64,000 bases of DNA from Arcanobacterium haemolyticum DSM 20595 (GTDB lineage: Bacteria; Actinomycetota; Actinomycetes; Actinomycetales; Actinomycetaceae), in contig NC_014218.1 in the NCBI RefSeq assembly GCF_000092365.1, forward strand, positions 868,001 through 932,000, given 5' to 3'. A program made the translations under genes and the position numbers. This document shows, piece after piece, positions 34,652-44,356 of the stretch; the stretch's first letter is position 1, and the number at the start of each line of letters is the position of its first letter. The notes under the pieces were generated by a model. It ran no database searches and was not told the origin of the DNA. It was given only the letters and a program-made list of their open reading frames with translations.

Positions 34652-35848
34652 TTAAAGGTTCGGCTGTAGCGCTTCTACCACGTGAGCGATTTGCCAGGGG
34701 CGCGCTCCGTGGGTTTCGAGCACGCGCGGGATGTCTTGGGGCGATTCCCAGCCGTCCCACGCAAGTTGTTTTTGTACCCGCGGTTTGAGCAGAACTTCTT
34801 GGCGGATGCCGAGTTTTTCTGCAGTTTCTAGCACAGTAGTGCGTACGATATTCCACCGTTCCGCGGCTTCTGGGCGCAGCTTGTCCCAGCGTTGCACGGG
34901 CGGGAACGGATCTTTATTATAGAAGAAGCGCCGTTCAGGAAGTTCGCTTTGCGGTAGATTCCATGCGGTGTGGATAGCGTTCCACCAGGTGAGTGCGTCA
35001 CGTTTGCGTTCGCGTGAACGAAGTAATGACGATTGTGCCACATCCGATCGCGATCGTGGCTTGCGCGCTGCGAGGTTTGCAAGAACGTTGTTTGGCAACA
35101 CTTTTCCTGGGGCGAGATCGCGATCTTCAGCGAGTTTTTCGCGTGCTTCCCAGAGCGCTTTGAGCATCGCGAGTGAACGTTGATCCGGGAATTTGGCGTG
35201 CTTTACTGCCTTGCGCCACGGTTGTGGATGAGCCGGGGGAAGGGGGCGACGACGGACTTCCTCGCATTCGCTCAGGAACCATTCGTAGCGGCCGGCTTCT
35301 TTTAGTTTGCCCGTCAACGATTCACGCAGTTCGATGAGGAGATCGACGTCGAGTGCTGCGTATGCTCTAAGCTCTGGGCCGAGTGGGCGTGCCGACCAAT
35401 CGGCGTCGGAATGTTCTTTTGCTAATACAAAACCGAGTTCTTCCGCGATCATACTCTGCAAGGAAACGCGATCGTATCCAAGGATTAAGCCAGCTAGTTC
35501 GGTATCGAACACGTTGCTTGGTTCTAAGCCAAGTTCGCGCAGGCAGGGGAGATCTTGATCTGCAGCATGGAGGATCCATTCGTCATGCATGATCGTGGCA
35601 AGGTCCCCGAGGCGATCTTCGATACCGATTGGATCGAGCAAGACGATACCTGACCCTGCGCGTTTAATCTGAACAAGGTAGGCCCGGTTCGAATACCGGA
35701 TTCCCATGGCACGTTCGGTATCTACTGCGAAGGGACCATGCCCGTTACGCAAGCGTTCCACCGCCGATTCGTAATCATCATGGGTGATCTCTGGCAGGCC
35801 ATCCCGGGGTTCGTTAAGTGGAGTACGAGTATCAGTATCGAGAATCAT
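34652..35848 (-). CDS. RNase D-like 3'-5' exonuclease with HRDC domain
   Basis: 398 residues. The DEDD exonuclease domain fills the first 190: FAVDTERA (DxE motif), a central Asp in NVFDTELAGLILGYD, and YAALDVDLLIEL near 170. An HRDC domain follows (about 215-290, PDQRSLAMLKALWEAREK). This actinobacterial layout is often called ribonuclease D. It trims RNA 3' ends in the cytoplasm. Its start overlaps the DUF3000 stop by one base. Confidence 0.87.
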   Translation of the reverse strand: MILDTDTRTPLNEPRDGLPEITHDDYESAVERLRNGHGPFAVDTERAMGIRYSNRAYLVQIKRAGSGIVLLDPIGIEDRLGDLATIMHDEWILHAADQDLPCLRELGLEPSNVFDTELAGLILGYDRVSLQSMIAEELGFVLAKEHSDADWSARPLGPELRAYAALDVDLLIELRESLTGKLKEAGRYEWFLSECEEVRRRPLPPAHPQPWRKAVKHAKFPDQRSLAMLKALWEAREKLAEDRDLAPGKVLPNNVLANLAARKPRSRSDVAQSSLLRSRERKRDALTWWNAIHTAWNLPQSELPERRFFYNKDPFPPVQRWDKLRPEAAERWNIVRTTVLETAEKLGIRQEVLLKPRVQKQLAWDGWESPQDIPRVLETHGARPWQIAHVVEALQPNL

Positions 35849-36429
35849 TAGACTCTTTCAATTCGGCGGGGGAGAGTAGCAACGGAAGGTTCAGGCGGAA
35901 GTCCAGCCATGGAAACGCAGAACTTTTCCCAGGCTCGCAGGTGTTCAGTCAGATATTCGGTAGAGGGGCTCCAAGAGGCACGGACTTCCAGTTCGATACG
36001 AGACCTATCGATATACAACCCACCAAATGTTTCATTATATACGCGAGTAACCGTGCCATTAAGTGAATGATAGCTGGCCCCAGAATCAACCAACGATTCA
36101 GGCAACCATGACCACGCGACTTCACCAAGTAGCGGATCGTCCGCCATTTGTGGATCGATTGGTGCCTGAGCATGCATGACAATCCGGAATGTGCCGTTCC
36201 ACGTGGTCTGGCCTGCAGGATCGTGGAGCACAACAAATTTGGCAAAGCCCCGGTGGTAATCCGGGTCCAGCGTGGGAGAATCGTTGATTTCCGCTTGGAG
36301 TGCCACTGACCATGGAGCAATCTGTGATAGAGGAGGAATCTGAACTACATGAAAATCGTTCCTGAAACACTGCCCTTTTAATGAATCAAGGGCAGTAAGG
36401 AACTGCGGGGTCGGTTCTAGATTATCCAC
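35848..36429 (-). CDS. DUF3000-family protein
   Basis: 193-residue soluble protein matching the actinobacterial DUF3000 family, which is nearly always next to the HRDC nuclease gene as here. Recognisable stretches are GEVAWSWLPESL, VTRVYNETFGGL and ELEVRASWSP. Function unknown; coupling by a one-base overlap suggests it works with the downstream nuclease. Confidence 0.82.
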   Translation of the reverse strand: MDNLEPTPQFLTALDSLKGQCFRNDFHVVQIPPLSQIAPWSVALQAEINDSPTLDPDYHRGFAKFVVLHDPAGQTTWNGTFRIVMHAQAPIDPQMADDPLLGEVAWSWLPESLVDSGASYHSLNGTVTRVYNETFGGLYIDRSRIELEVRASWSPSTEYLTEHLRAWEKFCVSMAGLPPEPSVATLPRRIERV

Positions 36430-36483
36430 ATGACTGACTTTAGTAGCCGTTCTCAGGTTTCTGGGGTGGGCACGCCGTTCTGT

Positions 36484-38217
36484 CTAGTTTGCACGTACTA
36501 CTATCACACCAGGTCGAACAAAATGGACACTCGAATCCGATACTTCTACCTTATCCCATGAAAGATAGGGCTCTGATGCGCATACCGGAGCAAAAACATC
36601 GGTATCTGCATGGCGAGCAAAGACCACTGTGGTATCACCTCGGCGCATCCAACCTGAATTCCTATCTGGGCTGAGAGCAACCGATGTTGCGCTGCGATCG
36701 GAAGATCCAAGATCCGCGATAGCTTTACGAAGCCGAATCAACTCAGCCACAAATTTATTGAGGCGCTGATGATATCCAGAATCTTTTTCATCCCACCGAA
36801 GCTTAGAACGCGTAAACGCTCGGATATCTTGCGGATCAATCATTGTTTCGCCATGGGTGTAGACGGAGGCCAGATCCCAGGATTCGAACTCTTTTTCACG
36901 GCCTGCCTTAATATGTTGTCCGATATCTGGCCCGTGATCAGTGAAGAACATGAACGGAGTAGAAGCGGCCCATTCTTCTCCCATAAAAAGCATAGGAGTG
37001 TATGGAGATAGCAGTGTGAGCGCGCGCGAAATAGCCACGTCTGGAATCGGTAGAGAATGTGACGGCCGATCGCCCACCAGTCTATTGCCAACCTGATCGT
37101 GATTTTCGTCGGACACCACTAGTGCGTGCCCAGGGACGCTCTCAGGTAACGGATGCCCGAAAGCATGACCTTCAAACACGGAATATTGACCAATGCGCGT
37201 GAACCCTTCAGTGAGTGCACGCGGAAGTGTATCGTCCGCCGCATGATCAACATAAAACGCATTGGTTTCGCCAGTTAACCATACGTGAAGAGCATGGTGA
37301 ACGTCGTCGGCCCACTGCATATCCATACCCCAACCGCCCTGTGAAACTGGAGTAATCGTGAGCGGCGAATTGGCGTTGCTTTCAGCGATGAGTGTGATGT
37401 TCCTGCCTGCGCCCCGTGCGAAATCGTGGACGGCGTCAGAAAGATCGGCAAGGATGTGGCGCGGAGAATCATCGATGAAGAAATCGGTGGCGTCCAAGCG
37501 CAACGCATCGAAAAGATAGTCACGAACCCACATCAGTGCGTTATCAATAACATACTGGCGAACTGGTCCAGAAACAGGACCATCGAAATTTACGGCTTCG
37601 CCCCACGGCGTATGGTGGCGTCCGGTGAAATACGGGCCAAACTGTGCCAAATAGTTTCCATCAGGTCCGAAATGGTTATAGACGATATCCAAGCAGACTG
37701 CGATGCCGCGCTGGTGAGCAGCATCGATGAATGCCACCAGATCTTCTGGCGTTCCATAATGGTGATTGAGCGCAAAAATCGACACCGAATCGTAGCCCCA
37801 TCCTCTGGTACCAGGAATCGGGTTGATCGGGAGGAGTTCGATCGCATCCACGCCTAAATCAACCAAGTGATCGAGTTTGGCAATCGCTGCGCGGAAAGTC
37901 CCTTCGCTGGTGAAAGTTCCAATGTGAAGTTCGTACAGGACTTTTCCACGCAAATCCGGGCATTCCCAGTTGGTTGCCTGGAACTCGAACTGGGCCGGGT
38001 CAATCACCATGCTGGGGCCGTGCGCACCTTCTGGCTGGCACATGGAGCGTGGATCAGGGAGCAGGAGATCGTTCGAATCGAGGCGTAACTGGTAGCGTGT
38101 GCCTGGTTCGAGTTCGGCATTCCAGTAGCCGGGTTCTTCTTGAACGAGTGAGAATGATTCGTCATCAATTACCCCGGTGACGCGTTCTGCATTTGGAGCC
38201 CACACTGATATTTTCAT
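36484..38217 (-). CDS. treZ: Malto-oligosyltrehalose trehalohydrolase
   Basis: GH13 enzyme of 577 residues that releases trehalose from maltooligosyltrehalose, the last step of the TreX-Y-Z route. It has an N-terminal E-set domain (MKISVWAPNAERVTGV), the catalytic Asp in DALRLDAT, the acid Glu in LIAESNANS, and SDENHDQVGNRLVGDRPS. The start at 38217 overlaps the treY stop (ATGA) and follows AAGGAAC; the open frame upstream lies inside treY. Confidence 0.92.
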   Translation of the reverse strand: MKISVWAPNAERVTGVIDDESFSLVQEEPGYWNAELEPGTRYQLRLDSNDLLLPDPRSMCQPEGAHGPSMVIDPAQFEFQATNWECPDLRGKVLYELHIGTFTSEGTFRAAIAKLDHLVDLGVDAIELLPINPIPGTRGWGYDSVSIFALNHHYGTPEDLVAFIDAAHQRGIAVCLDIVYNHFGPDGNYLAQFGPYFTGRHHTPWGEAVNFDGPVSGPVRQYVIDNALMWVRDYLFDALRLDATDFFIDDSPRHILADLSDAVHDFARGAGRNITLIAESNANSPLTITPVSQGGWGMDMQWADDVHHALHVWLTGETNAFYVDHAADDTLPRALTEGFTRIGQYSVFEGHAFGHPLPESVPGHALVVSDENHDQVGNRLVGDRPSHSLPIPDVAISRALTLLSPYTPMLFMGEEWAASTPFMFFTDHGPDIGQHIKAGREKEFESWDLASVYTHGETMIDPQDIRAFTRSKLRWDEKDSGYHQRLNKFVAELIRLRKAIADLGSSDRSATSVALSPDRNSGWMRRGDTTVVFARHADTDVFAPVCASEPYLSWDKVEVSDSSVHFVRPGVIVVRAN

Positions 38218-40724
38218 GAGTCGTTCCTTACCAAGATAGCCACCGGGAACCGTTCGGTGAGGGTGCTTAACAGCTGGGAACCACCTGAAATTTGGGTACC
38301 TGTGAGCAGATCCTCCCAATGTCCATCTGGAAGAACAACAGTGTGTGAGGCCTGCTGGAGGAGCCCAACTGAACGTTGGGCGATTGTCACGAGGAAAGGG
38401 GAATCTTCTACTGTGCGAGCAAAAGCGATCGCGTGCCCGGTAGACACCGGAAGAGCCGAATATCCTGCCGCGGCAGAAGCGATCTGTGGATGCGAACGCC
38501 TAAAGCGAAGAAGCTTCAACGTGACCCACAGTTTTTCTTCATCCAAGCTGGCGTGAGCAGGAAGGCCCTGTTCATCCATGCTAGTCAACATCGAATGTAG
38601 CTGTTGATAGTCCACTGGCCTGCGGTTATCGGGATCAACAAGCGAGGTTTGAGTGATTTCTTCGCCTTGGTACAGATCTGGAACGCCTACCATTGTGTAG
38701 TGGAGCGCGCATGTAGCCAGAACGTTCGCACGTACGGCATCGTAGATCGTCGCCGCGAAAGCACTGAGGGCGTCAGCGCTTTCTGGTGTAGAGATAATTG
38801 CGTGAGCGTACTCCAGCATTCCTTCTTCGGCTACTGAATCTTGTTCAGTCCACGTTGTCCATAGTTTCTGTTCACGTGCTGCCTTGAGCAAGTACGCGTC
38901 TAAGCGTTCTGTAGAAATAGGGCCATCGGGAGTCCATGTGCCAATGATCGTTTGCCAGATCAGATTCTCAAACTGACCGTCGAGTGCTACCGGGCGCTGT
39001 TCCGCCAAGACTCTGCGCAGATGCTGAACGAGTGCAACCCATTCAGCAGAGAATTGGGTGAGCACACTGATCCGTGCCCGAACATCTTCACACCGTTTCG
39101 TATCGTGAGTGGAGGTGACAACACCACTGACCGGCCACGCTTGGTGCATGTACGTTTGCCAATTATGAAACTCATCCAAACTGGTGACCACAGAATGAGG
39201 CCCGCCGCCAACTTCATTCGCTGAGAGCAGCGCCGTGTAACGGTAGAACGTGGTGTCTTCCACCCCCTTCGCCATCACCGCGCCACAGACTTGCTGGAAC
39301 CGCACAATGGCTTCGCGCCGGCGATCTTCTTGCGTACGCCCGGCAGAACCACTTTCGTTCCCAAGAAGAAGATCGACGACGATCTCTAACGTTTCGCGGG
39401 AATCGTCGTCGAGAAACTCTGCAGCTTTCAATGCGGCATCGCGAACCAACTTTTCTTCGCTACCACCTGCGCGTTCGCCCGGAACAATGTAGGCGCGATA
39501 ACGCGACATGTGAACCACAAGCTCGCTTACCACGTCCAAAATCCGGCGGAACGTGTGATCACGCAACCGTACATCACTATGGCACACGTCCGCAAGCAAC
39601 GTGGCCAGGCGATGAACTTCTGCGTAAAGCGACGTAGAAACAATCTGGCGCTTCGCCTCAATTTCGGTAGTATCAACGCTTGCCGTGGAGCCCGAAATTT
39701 CGCTGTACAACTGGCTCACGGAAGGCACTCCGGCCGGTTCAGTCAACACACCCTGGATCCGGCGCAACGCATCGTAACCCGTTGTCCCGGCACACTGCCA
39801 ATCGTTTGGAAGCTCCTCATCCGCCTCCAAAATCTTCTCTGCAACTAGCCATGCTCCACCGGTAGCTGCGTGCAAGTGGCGGAAATACTCACGTGGATCT
39901 GCCAACCCATCTGGATGATCCACGCGGAACGAATCAATCAAACCACGTTTCATTAAATCGATTAATAACGCATGCGAATGATTAAAAACGTCCGGCTGCT
40001 CAACACGAATCGCAGCCAACGTATCAACATCGAAGAAACGGCGGTAATTCAACTCTTCATTCGCAACCCGCCAATACGCAATCCGGTAGAACTGCCGATC
40101 CAACAAATCTACCAACGGAAGTGACTCCGTACCCGCGCGCACCGGAAACACGTGATCGTAATAGCGCAACACAGGAACAGGGCCATCCGCCACAAACCCG
40201 GGAACCACCATCGAGTCCAGCACAAGCTCACCAGCTGCGAGCACATCGCCAATTCGCTTACCCAGGACAGGGAGTAACAGGCCATCGCCGCCGTCCGCTA
40301 CATCAACATCAAACCAGTGCGCATACGGCGAATCCTCACCATCACGCAACACAGACCACAACGCGCGGTTGTGATACAAGGGGGTAGGAACCGCCATGTG
40401 GTTCGGAACAATATCTACCACCACGTGCATTCCAGCATCGTGGATCGCGCGAGATGCCCGTTCGAACCCAGCCAAACCACCAAGTTCTTCGGAAATTGAT
40501 TCGTGATCTACCACGTCATATCCATGCGTAGAACCTGGCGCTGCCTGGAGGATGGGAGAGAGGAAGATGTCCGTGACACCAAGATCGCTCAGGTACGGGA
40601 TCTGATCGATCACCGAATCGAAGGTAACATCTGGTCCAAGCTGGATTCGGTATGTAGATACCGGTTGATGTTTTCCTTCTGCTGGGACGTGTGAATGGGA
40701 CCGTTGATTCGTTGTGCCTAACAT
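38214..40724 (-). CDS. treY: Malto-oligosyltrehalose synthase
   Basis: GH13 intramolecular transglucosylase of 836 residues that turns the reducing end of maltodextrin into a trehalosyl unit. Family marks are STYRIQLGPDVTF at the N-terminus, LSPILQAAPGSTHGYDVVDH, catalytic FRVDHPDGLADP, VAEKILEADEELP, and STHDTKRCEDVRAR. Ribosome site GGGAGAG. It is the middle gene of glgX-treY-treZ on the minus strand. Confidence 0.94.
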   Translation of the reverse strand: MLGTTNQRSHSHVPAEGKHQPVSTYRIQLGPDVTFDSVIDQIPYLSDLGVTDIFLSPILQAAPGSTHGYDVVDHESISEELGGLAGFERASRAIHDAGMHVVVDIVPNHMAVPTPLYHNRALWSVLRDGEDSPYAHWFDVDVADGGDGLLLPVLGKRIGDVLAAGELVLDSMVVPGFVADGPVPVLRYYDHVFPVRAGTESLPLVDLLDRQFYRIAYWRVANEELNYRRFFDVDTLAAIRVEQPDVFNHSHALLIDLMKRGLIDSFRVDHPDGLADPREYFRHLHAATGGAWLVAEKILEADEELPNDWQCAGTTGYDALRRIQGVLTEPAGVPSVSQLYSEISGSTASVDTTEIEAKRQIVSTSLYAEVHRLATLLADVCHSDVRLRDHTFRRILDVVSELVVHMSRYRAYIVPGERAGGSEEKLVRDAALKAAEFLDDDSRETLEIVVDLLLGNESGSAGRTQEDRRREAIVRFQQVCGAVMAKGVEDTTFYRYTALLSANEVGGGPHSVVTSLDEFHNWQTYMHQAWPVSGVVTSTHDTKRCEDVRARISVLTQFSAEWVALVQHLRRVLAEQRPVALDGQFENLIWQTIIGTWTPDGPISTERLDAYLLKAAREQKLWTTWTEQDSVAEEGMLEYAHAIISTPESADALSAFAATIYDAVRANVLATCALHYTMVGVPDLYQGEEITQTSLVDPDNRRPVDYQQLHSMLTSMDEQGLPAHASLDEEKLWVTLKLLRFRRSHPQIASAAAGYSALPVSTGHAIAFARTVEDSPFLVTIAQRSVGLLQQASHTVVLPDGHWEDLLTGTQISGGSQLLSTLTERFPVAILVRNDS

Positions 40725-40760
40725 CTTCTTCTCTCCCTGATTTCCCTATCCTTTTTAGAT

Positions 40761-43019
40761 TTAGTCCGCGAGCGCGGTTTGCGTGGCGATGCGAACCGCT
40801 TGAGCGTCACTCACGCCTGTTGATGGGCCCGCATCCGGTTGCGTTACCGCGGCTGATGGTAGGGTAGACGTTTTCGCTGCAACCGATGCTGCTTCCGCAT
40901 GTTCATCCGTGCGAGCTGCCCGAACAAAGATCTGTACGCTGCGGCTTTGAACCGTAAACGTATCGCCAGGAACAAACCCATCTGTAGAAACCGGATCTTC
41001 GAACGTGGAACGCATCAAATACCACGGTTCATCTATTGGGGTCTGCGGGATTGTAAACGTCAGGTCTTCATCTGAAGCGTTGAAGGCGATCAGCAGATCG
41101 TCGTCGATAACCTTTTCCCCACGCACGCCTGGTTCCTGAATGCCTGAACCGTTCAACCACATCATTACCGAACGCGCGAACCACGTATCCCAATCGCCGT
41201 CCTGCATACGTTCGCCATCGTTACGCAACCATAAAATATCGCCACGGTCCGACGTGCCGCCGTGGAATGCCGAGCCTTGGAAGAAACGACGCCGGCGTAA
41301 CGTTGGATGCGACTTTCGGAAATGAATCATGGACCGGGCAAATTCCAGGATGCGTAGACTTTCGTTATCCAAGTCCCAATTCATCCACGAAATCTCATTG
41401 TCCTGAGCATACGTGTTGTTGTTTCCGCTCTGAGTGCGGCCGATTTCATCGCCGTGGCTGATCATCGGAACGCCCTGTGATACAAGGAGGGTGGCGAAGA
41501 AGTTCTTGATCTGACGGATACGGAGTTCGCGGATCGATTCGTCGTCTGTTGGGCCTTCCGCGCCGCTGTTCCATGAACGGTTATGCGATTCGCCATCCAT
41601 CGAGTTTTCCCCGTTGGCATCATTATGTTTTTCGTTATATGACACCAGATCGCGCATCGTGAAACCATCATGGGCTGTCACAAAATTAATCGAGGCGAAC
41701 GGGCGGCGGCCCGAATGCTCATATAGATCAGAAGAACCGGAAATACGCGAAGCAAACTCAGATAGGGTAGAGGGCTCCCCGCGCCAGAAATCACGAATCG
41801 TATCGCGATACTTGCCATTCCATTCAGTCCACAACGGAGGGAATTCGCCCACGTTGTAGCCGTTTTCGCCAATATCCCACGGTTCGGCAATCAATTTAAC
41901 CTGTGAAATAATTGGATCCTGCTGAATAATATCGAAGAACGACGAAAGCTTATCGACTTCGTGGAGTTCACGGGCTAGCGTGGATGCCAAATCAAATCGG
42001 AACCCATCCACATGCATATCCACAATCCAATACCGTAGCGAATCCATAATCAGTTGCAGGGAGTGAGGAGAGCGCATATTCAGCGAATTTCCCGTGCCCG
42101 TGGTGTCGAAGTAAGATGCCTTGTCATCTGGAACCAAGCGATAATACGATGCGTTATCGATACCGCGGAACGATAACGTTGGGCCCATATGATTGCCTTC
42201 CGCGGTGTGGTTATAGACCACATCGAGGATAACTTCGATACCGGCCTCATGATAGGCCTTCACCAACGATTTAAATTCATCCACCTGTTCGCCACGTGTA
42301 CCTGCAGCCGCATACGTATTTTGAGGCGCAAAGAAACCGATCGTGTTGTAACCCCAATAATTCGACAGGCCTTTATCGATCAGCGACGTATCATTCACAA
42401 ACTGATGGATCGGCATCAGCTCCACCGCAGTAATGCCCAAATCCTTCAAATAAGAGACCATCGCAGGATGAGCCATACCCATATATGTGCCACGCAAATG
42501 CTCAGGAATATCAGGATGAGACTTCGTCATACCCTTCAAATGGGCTTCGTAAATCACCGAATCGTGGTACTCATGATTCGGTGGGCGATCATGACCCCAA
42601 TCAAAATATGGATTGATAACCACAGACAACATCGTGTGGCCCAATGAATCTTCTTCCGCGCGTTTCGAATGATCAGAAAAATCGTATGAAAAATTAGCCT
42701 GATGGTTATTCACTTGGCCATCGATCGCCTTCGCATACGGATCAAGTAAGATCTTCGACGGATCGCAACGATGCCCATTTTCCGGATCGTATGGCCCATG
42801 AACCCGGTAGCCATACCGTTGGCCGGGCCGGATGCCAGGCACATAACAATGCCACACGTACGCATCAACTTCCTCAAGAGGGATCCGAGTTTCCGCCAAA
42901 TCGTCGTCGATCAAACACAACTCAACCCCAGACGCAACTGACGAAAAAAGCGCAAAATTCGTTCCCGTACCATCGTACGTAGCGCCTAACGGGTAGGGTT
43001 TTCCGGGCCAAATCTCCAT
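40761..43019 (-). CDS. glgX: Glycogen debranching enzyme (GlgX/TreX)
   Basis: Isoamylase-type GH13 of 752 residues that hydrolyses alpha-1,6 branches, providing linear dextrins for TreY. N-terminal CBM48 domain (PGKPYPLGATYDGTGTNFAL), catalytic Asp in GFRFDLAST, Glu in KLIAEPWDIG, and TAHDGFTMRDLVSYNEKHND. The final 45 residues are a low-complexity Ala/Thr/Ser tail beyond the usual end (FVRAARTDEH onward). Ribosome site TTAGGAG before ATG 43019. Confidence 0.93.
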   Translation of the reverse strand: MEIWPGKPYPLGATYDGTGTNFALFSSVASGVELCLIDDDLAETRIPLEEVDAYVWHCYVPGIRPGQRYGYRVHGPYDPENGHRCDPSKILLDPYAKAIDGQVNNHQANFSYDFSDHSKRAEEDSLGHTMLSVVINPYFDWGHDRPPNHEYHDSVIYEAHLKGMTKSHPDIPEHLRGTYMGMAHPAMVSYLKDLGITAVELMPIHQFVNDTSLIDKGLSNYWGYNTIGFFAPQNTYAAAGTRGEQVDEFKSLVKAYHEAGIEVILDVVYNHTAEGNHMGPTLSFRGIDNASYYRLVPDDKASYFDTTGTGNSLNMRSPHSLQLIMDSLRYWIVDMHVDGFRFDLASTLARELHEVDKLSSFFDIIQQDPIISQVKLIAEPWDIGENGYNVGEFPPLWTEWNGKYRDTIRDFWRGEPSTLSEFASRISGSSDLYEHSGRRPFASINFVTAHDGFTMRDLVSYNEKHNDANGENSMDGESHNRSWNSGAEGPTDDESIRELRIRQIKNFFATLLVSQGVPMISHGDEIGRTQSGNNNTYAQDNEISWMNWDLDNESLRILEFARSMIHFRKSHPTLRRRRFFQGSAFHGGTSDRGDILWLRNDGERMQDGDWDTWFARSVMMWLNGSGIQEPGVRGEKVIDDDLLIAFNASDEDLTFTIPQTPIDEPWYLMRSTFEDPVSTDGFVPGDTFTVQSRSVQIFVRAARTDEHAEAASVAAKTSTLPSAAVTQPDAGPSTGVSDAQAVRIATQTALAD

Positions 43020-43051
43020 GGTGACTCCTAACGGAATAAAATGAGCTCACT

Positions 43052-43531
43052 CTATCGCAAGAGTGAATCCTCAGGTGGTGTAACGATGCGAGGAGCATCG
43101 TGATGAGCTTGGAAAGTCTTAATAATCGACGCAAACATCAACACAAGCAATATGCCAAGCGTGACGCCAATAAGAACAAAAGCAGACGGGACAGAAAACG
43201 ACTGTTCTGACGATGGACGATGCTCCAGATTCGACGACGGAACCTGAATCACCCCATTAACATCGCCCGTATTGTCGAAGATTTCGTTTGCACGTTCCAA
43301 CATTCGCGGCATCCGTGGGCCAATAACCGACGTATCTCGATCCTTATCGCCATCAAACTGGACACTATCTACTGCGTGAATTGCAGGACCGGCTGAGAAG
43401 GGAGACAACGGCAAATCCAGAGGAGAAGCCAAGCCGAAAGGCAAAGAAAACAAAACGATAACGCCAAGGCGCTGCACAAACGAACGAATAAAGCACCGCC
43501 TCCAAACATGTATGAACTCTATTTGTCTCAT
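43052..43531 (-). CDS. Hypothetical secreted/anchored protein
   Basis: 159 residues, not recognised. An N-terminal hydrophobic segment (LGVIVLFSLPFGLA, about 22-35) looks like a signal peptide and a second one (AFVLIGVTLGILLVLMFASI) lies near 116-136, followed by a short cytoplasmic tail. That suggests a type I membrane protein with about 75 exposed residues. It lies 32 bases upstream of glgX on the same strand. No homologue comes to mind; it could be genus-specific. Confidence 0.5.
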   Translation of the reverse strand: MRQIEFIHVWRRCFIRSFVQRLGVIVLFSLPFGLASPLDLPLSPFSAGPAIHAVDSVQFDGDKDRDTSVIGPRMPRMLERANEIFDNTGDVNGVIQVPSSNLEHRPSSEQSFSVPSAFVLIGVTLGILLVLMFASIIKTFQAHHDAPRIVTPPEDSLLR

Positions 43532-43580
43532 TCTAGTTCTGTATTGGTACTGGTTCTAGTTTTTGCGCAGATAATGAAAA

Positions 43581-43613
43581 GAAGACGCCTTGGAAATCCA
43601 AGGCGTCTTCTTT
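43581..43613 (-). terminator. Terminator after tRNA-Val(CAC)
   Basis: A perfect 13-bp stem (43581-43593 with 43598-43610) with loop AAAT. T-rich sequence follows on either strand. It serves the minus-strand tRNA-Val just to the right. Confidence 0.85.
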
Positions 43614-43618
43614 ATCTG

Positions 43619-43690
43619 TGGGCGGTACTGGGTTCGAACCAGCGACCTCTTCGGTGTGAACGAAGCGCTCTACCACTGAGCTAACCGCCC
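43619..43690 (-). tRNA. tRNA-Val (anticodon CAC)
   Basis: Complete cloverleaf on the minus strand: acceptor GGGCGGT/ACCGCCC, D-arm AGCTCAGTGGTAGAGC, anticodon stem CTTCG/CGAAG with loop TTCACAC, T-arm CTGGTTCGAACCCAG. CCA is not encoded. Confidence 0.95.
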
Positions 43691-43776
43691 GTTGTGAATG
43701 ACTCACCTAAAGAGGATACGACGCGGGAGAAGAAAAAGCCAGCGTACGGGACGTGGCGCAGGTCATGTTCTGTGAA

Positions 43777-43807
43777 TTGGACTTTGGGGGGCTGGGGTGG
43801 CTATATT
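43777..43807 (+). promoter_or_regulatory. Possible promoter of the tRNA cluster
   Basis: TTGGAC at 43777-43782 and TATATT at 43802-43807 with a 19-base spacer, about 50 bases before the first tRNA-Gly. The spacer is longer than ideal. Confidence 0.35.
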
Positions 43808-43857
43808 TATTGAGCGCCGGAAATGACGAGTTGGAAACAACGAGTTAACGGCCGCAA

Positions 43858-43930
43858 GCGGATGTAGCTCAGTTGGTAGAGCATCACCTTGCCAAGGTGA
43901 GGGTCGCGAGTTCGAGTCTCGTCATCCGCT
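43858..43930 (+). tRNA. tRNA-Gly (anticodon GCC), copy 1
   Basis: Acceptor GCGGATG/CATCCGC, anticodon stem CACC/GGTG with loop TTGCCAA, T-arm GAGTTCGAGTCTC. Identical to the gene at 44139-44211. Confidence 0.95.
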
Positions 43931-43961
43931 CGATGGCCTAGCAGGTAACTGCTTACCACAA

Positions 43962-44032
43962 GGTGGGTTGGCCGAGAGGCGAGGCAGCGGCCTGCAAAGC
44001 CGTATACACGGGTTCGAATCCCGTACCCACCT
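43962..44032 (+). tRNA. tRNA-Cys (anticodon GCA)
   Basis: Acceptor GGTGGGT/ACCCACC, anticodon stem GCGGC/GCCGT (last pair G-T) with loop CTGCAAA, T-arm CGGGTTCGAATCCCG. Single copy between the Gly and Val genes. Confidence 0.94.
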
Positions 44033-44041
44033 CATAAACTA

Positions 44042-44113
44042 GGGCGATTGGCGCAGTGGTAGCGCGCTTCCTTGACACGGAAGAGGTCACTGGTTCGAAC
44101 CCAGTATCGCCCA
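44042..44113 (+). tRNA. tRNA-Val (anticodon GAC), copy 1
   Basis: Acceptor GGGCGAT/ATCGCCC, anticodon stem CTTCC/GGAAG with loop TTGACAC, T-arm CTGGTTCGAACCCAG. Identical to the gene at 44278-44349. Confidence 0.95.
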
Positions 44114-44138
44114 CGGAGAAGATGAAGATCTTCTTAAT

Positions 44139-44211
44139 GCGGATGTAGCTCAGTTGGTAGAGCATCACCTTGCCAAGGTGAGGGTCGCGAGTTCGAGTCT
44201 CGTCATCCGCT
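44139..44211 (+). tRNA. tRNA-Gly (anticodon GCC), copy 2
   Basis: Exact repeat of the tRNA-Gly gene at 43858-43930. Confidence 0.95.
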
Positions 44212-44242
44212 CAGATATGTCAAGTTTATTCTTGAAAATCGG

Positions 44243-44268
44243 TGGGCTCAGGAAGCTGAGCCCATTTT
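44243..44268 (+). terminator. Terminator between tRNA-Gly and tRNA-Val copies
   Basis: 9-bp perfect stem (44243-44251 with 44256-44264), loop GAAG, then TTTT. Position implies that transcription of the first tRNA group ends here at least in part. Confidence 0.7.
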
Positions 44269-44277
44269 AATTGAATA

Positions 44278-44349
44278 GGGCGATTGGCGCAGTGGTAGCG
44301 CGCTTCCTTGACACGGAAGAGGTCACTGGTTCGAACCCAGTATCGCCCA
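44278..44349 (+). tRNA. tRNA-Val (anticodon GAC), copy 2
   Basis: Exact repeat of the tRNA-Val gene at 44042-44113, placed after the internal hairpin. Confidence 0.95.
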
Positions 44350-44356
44350 CAATAAT

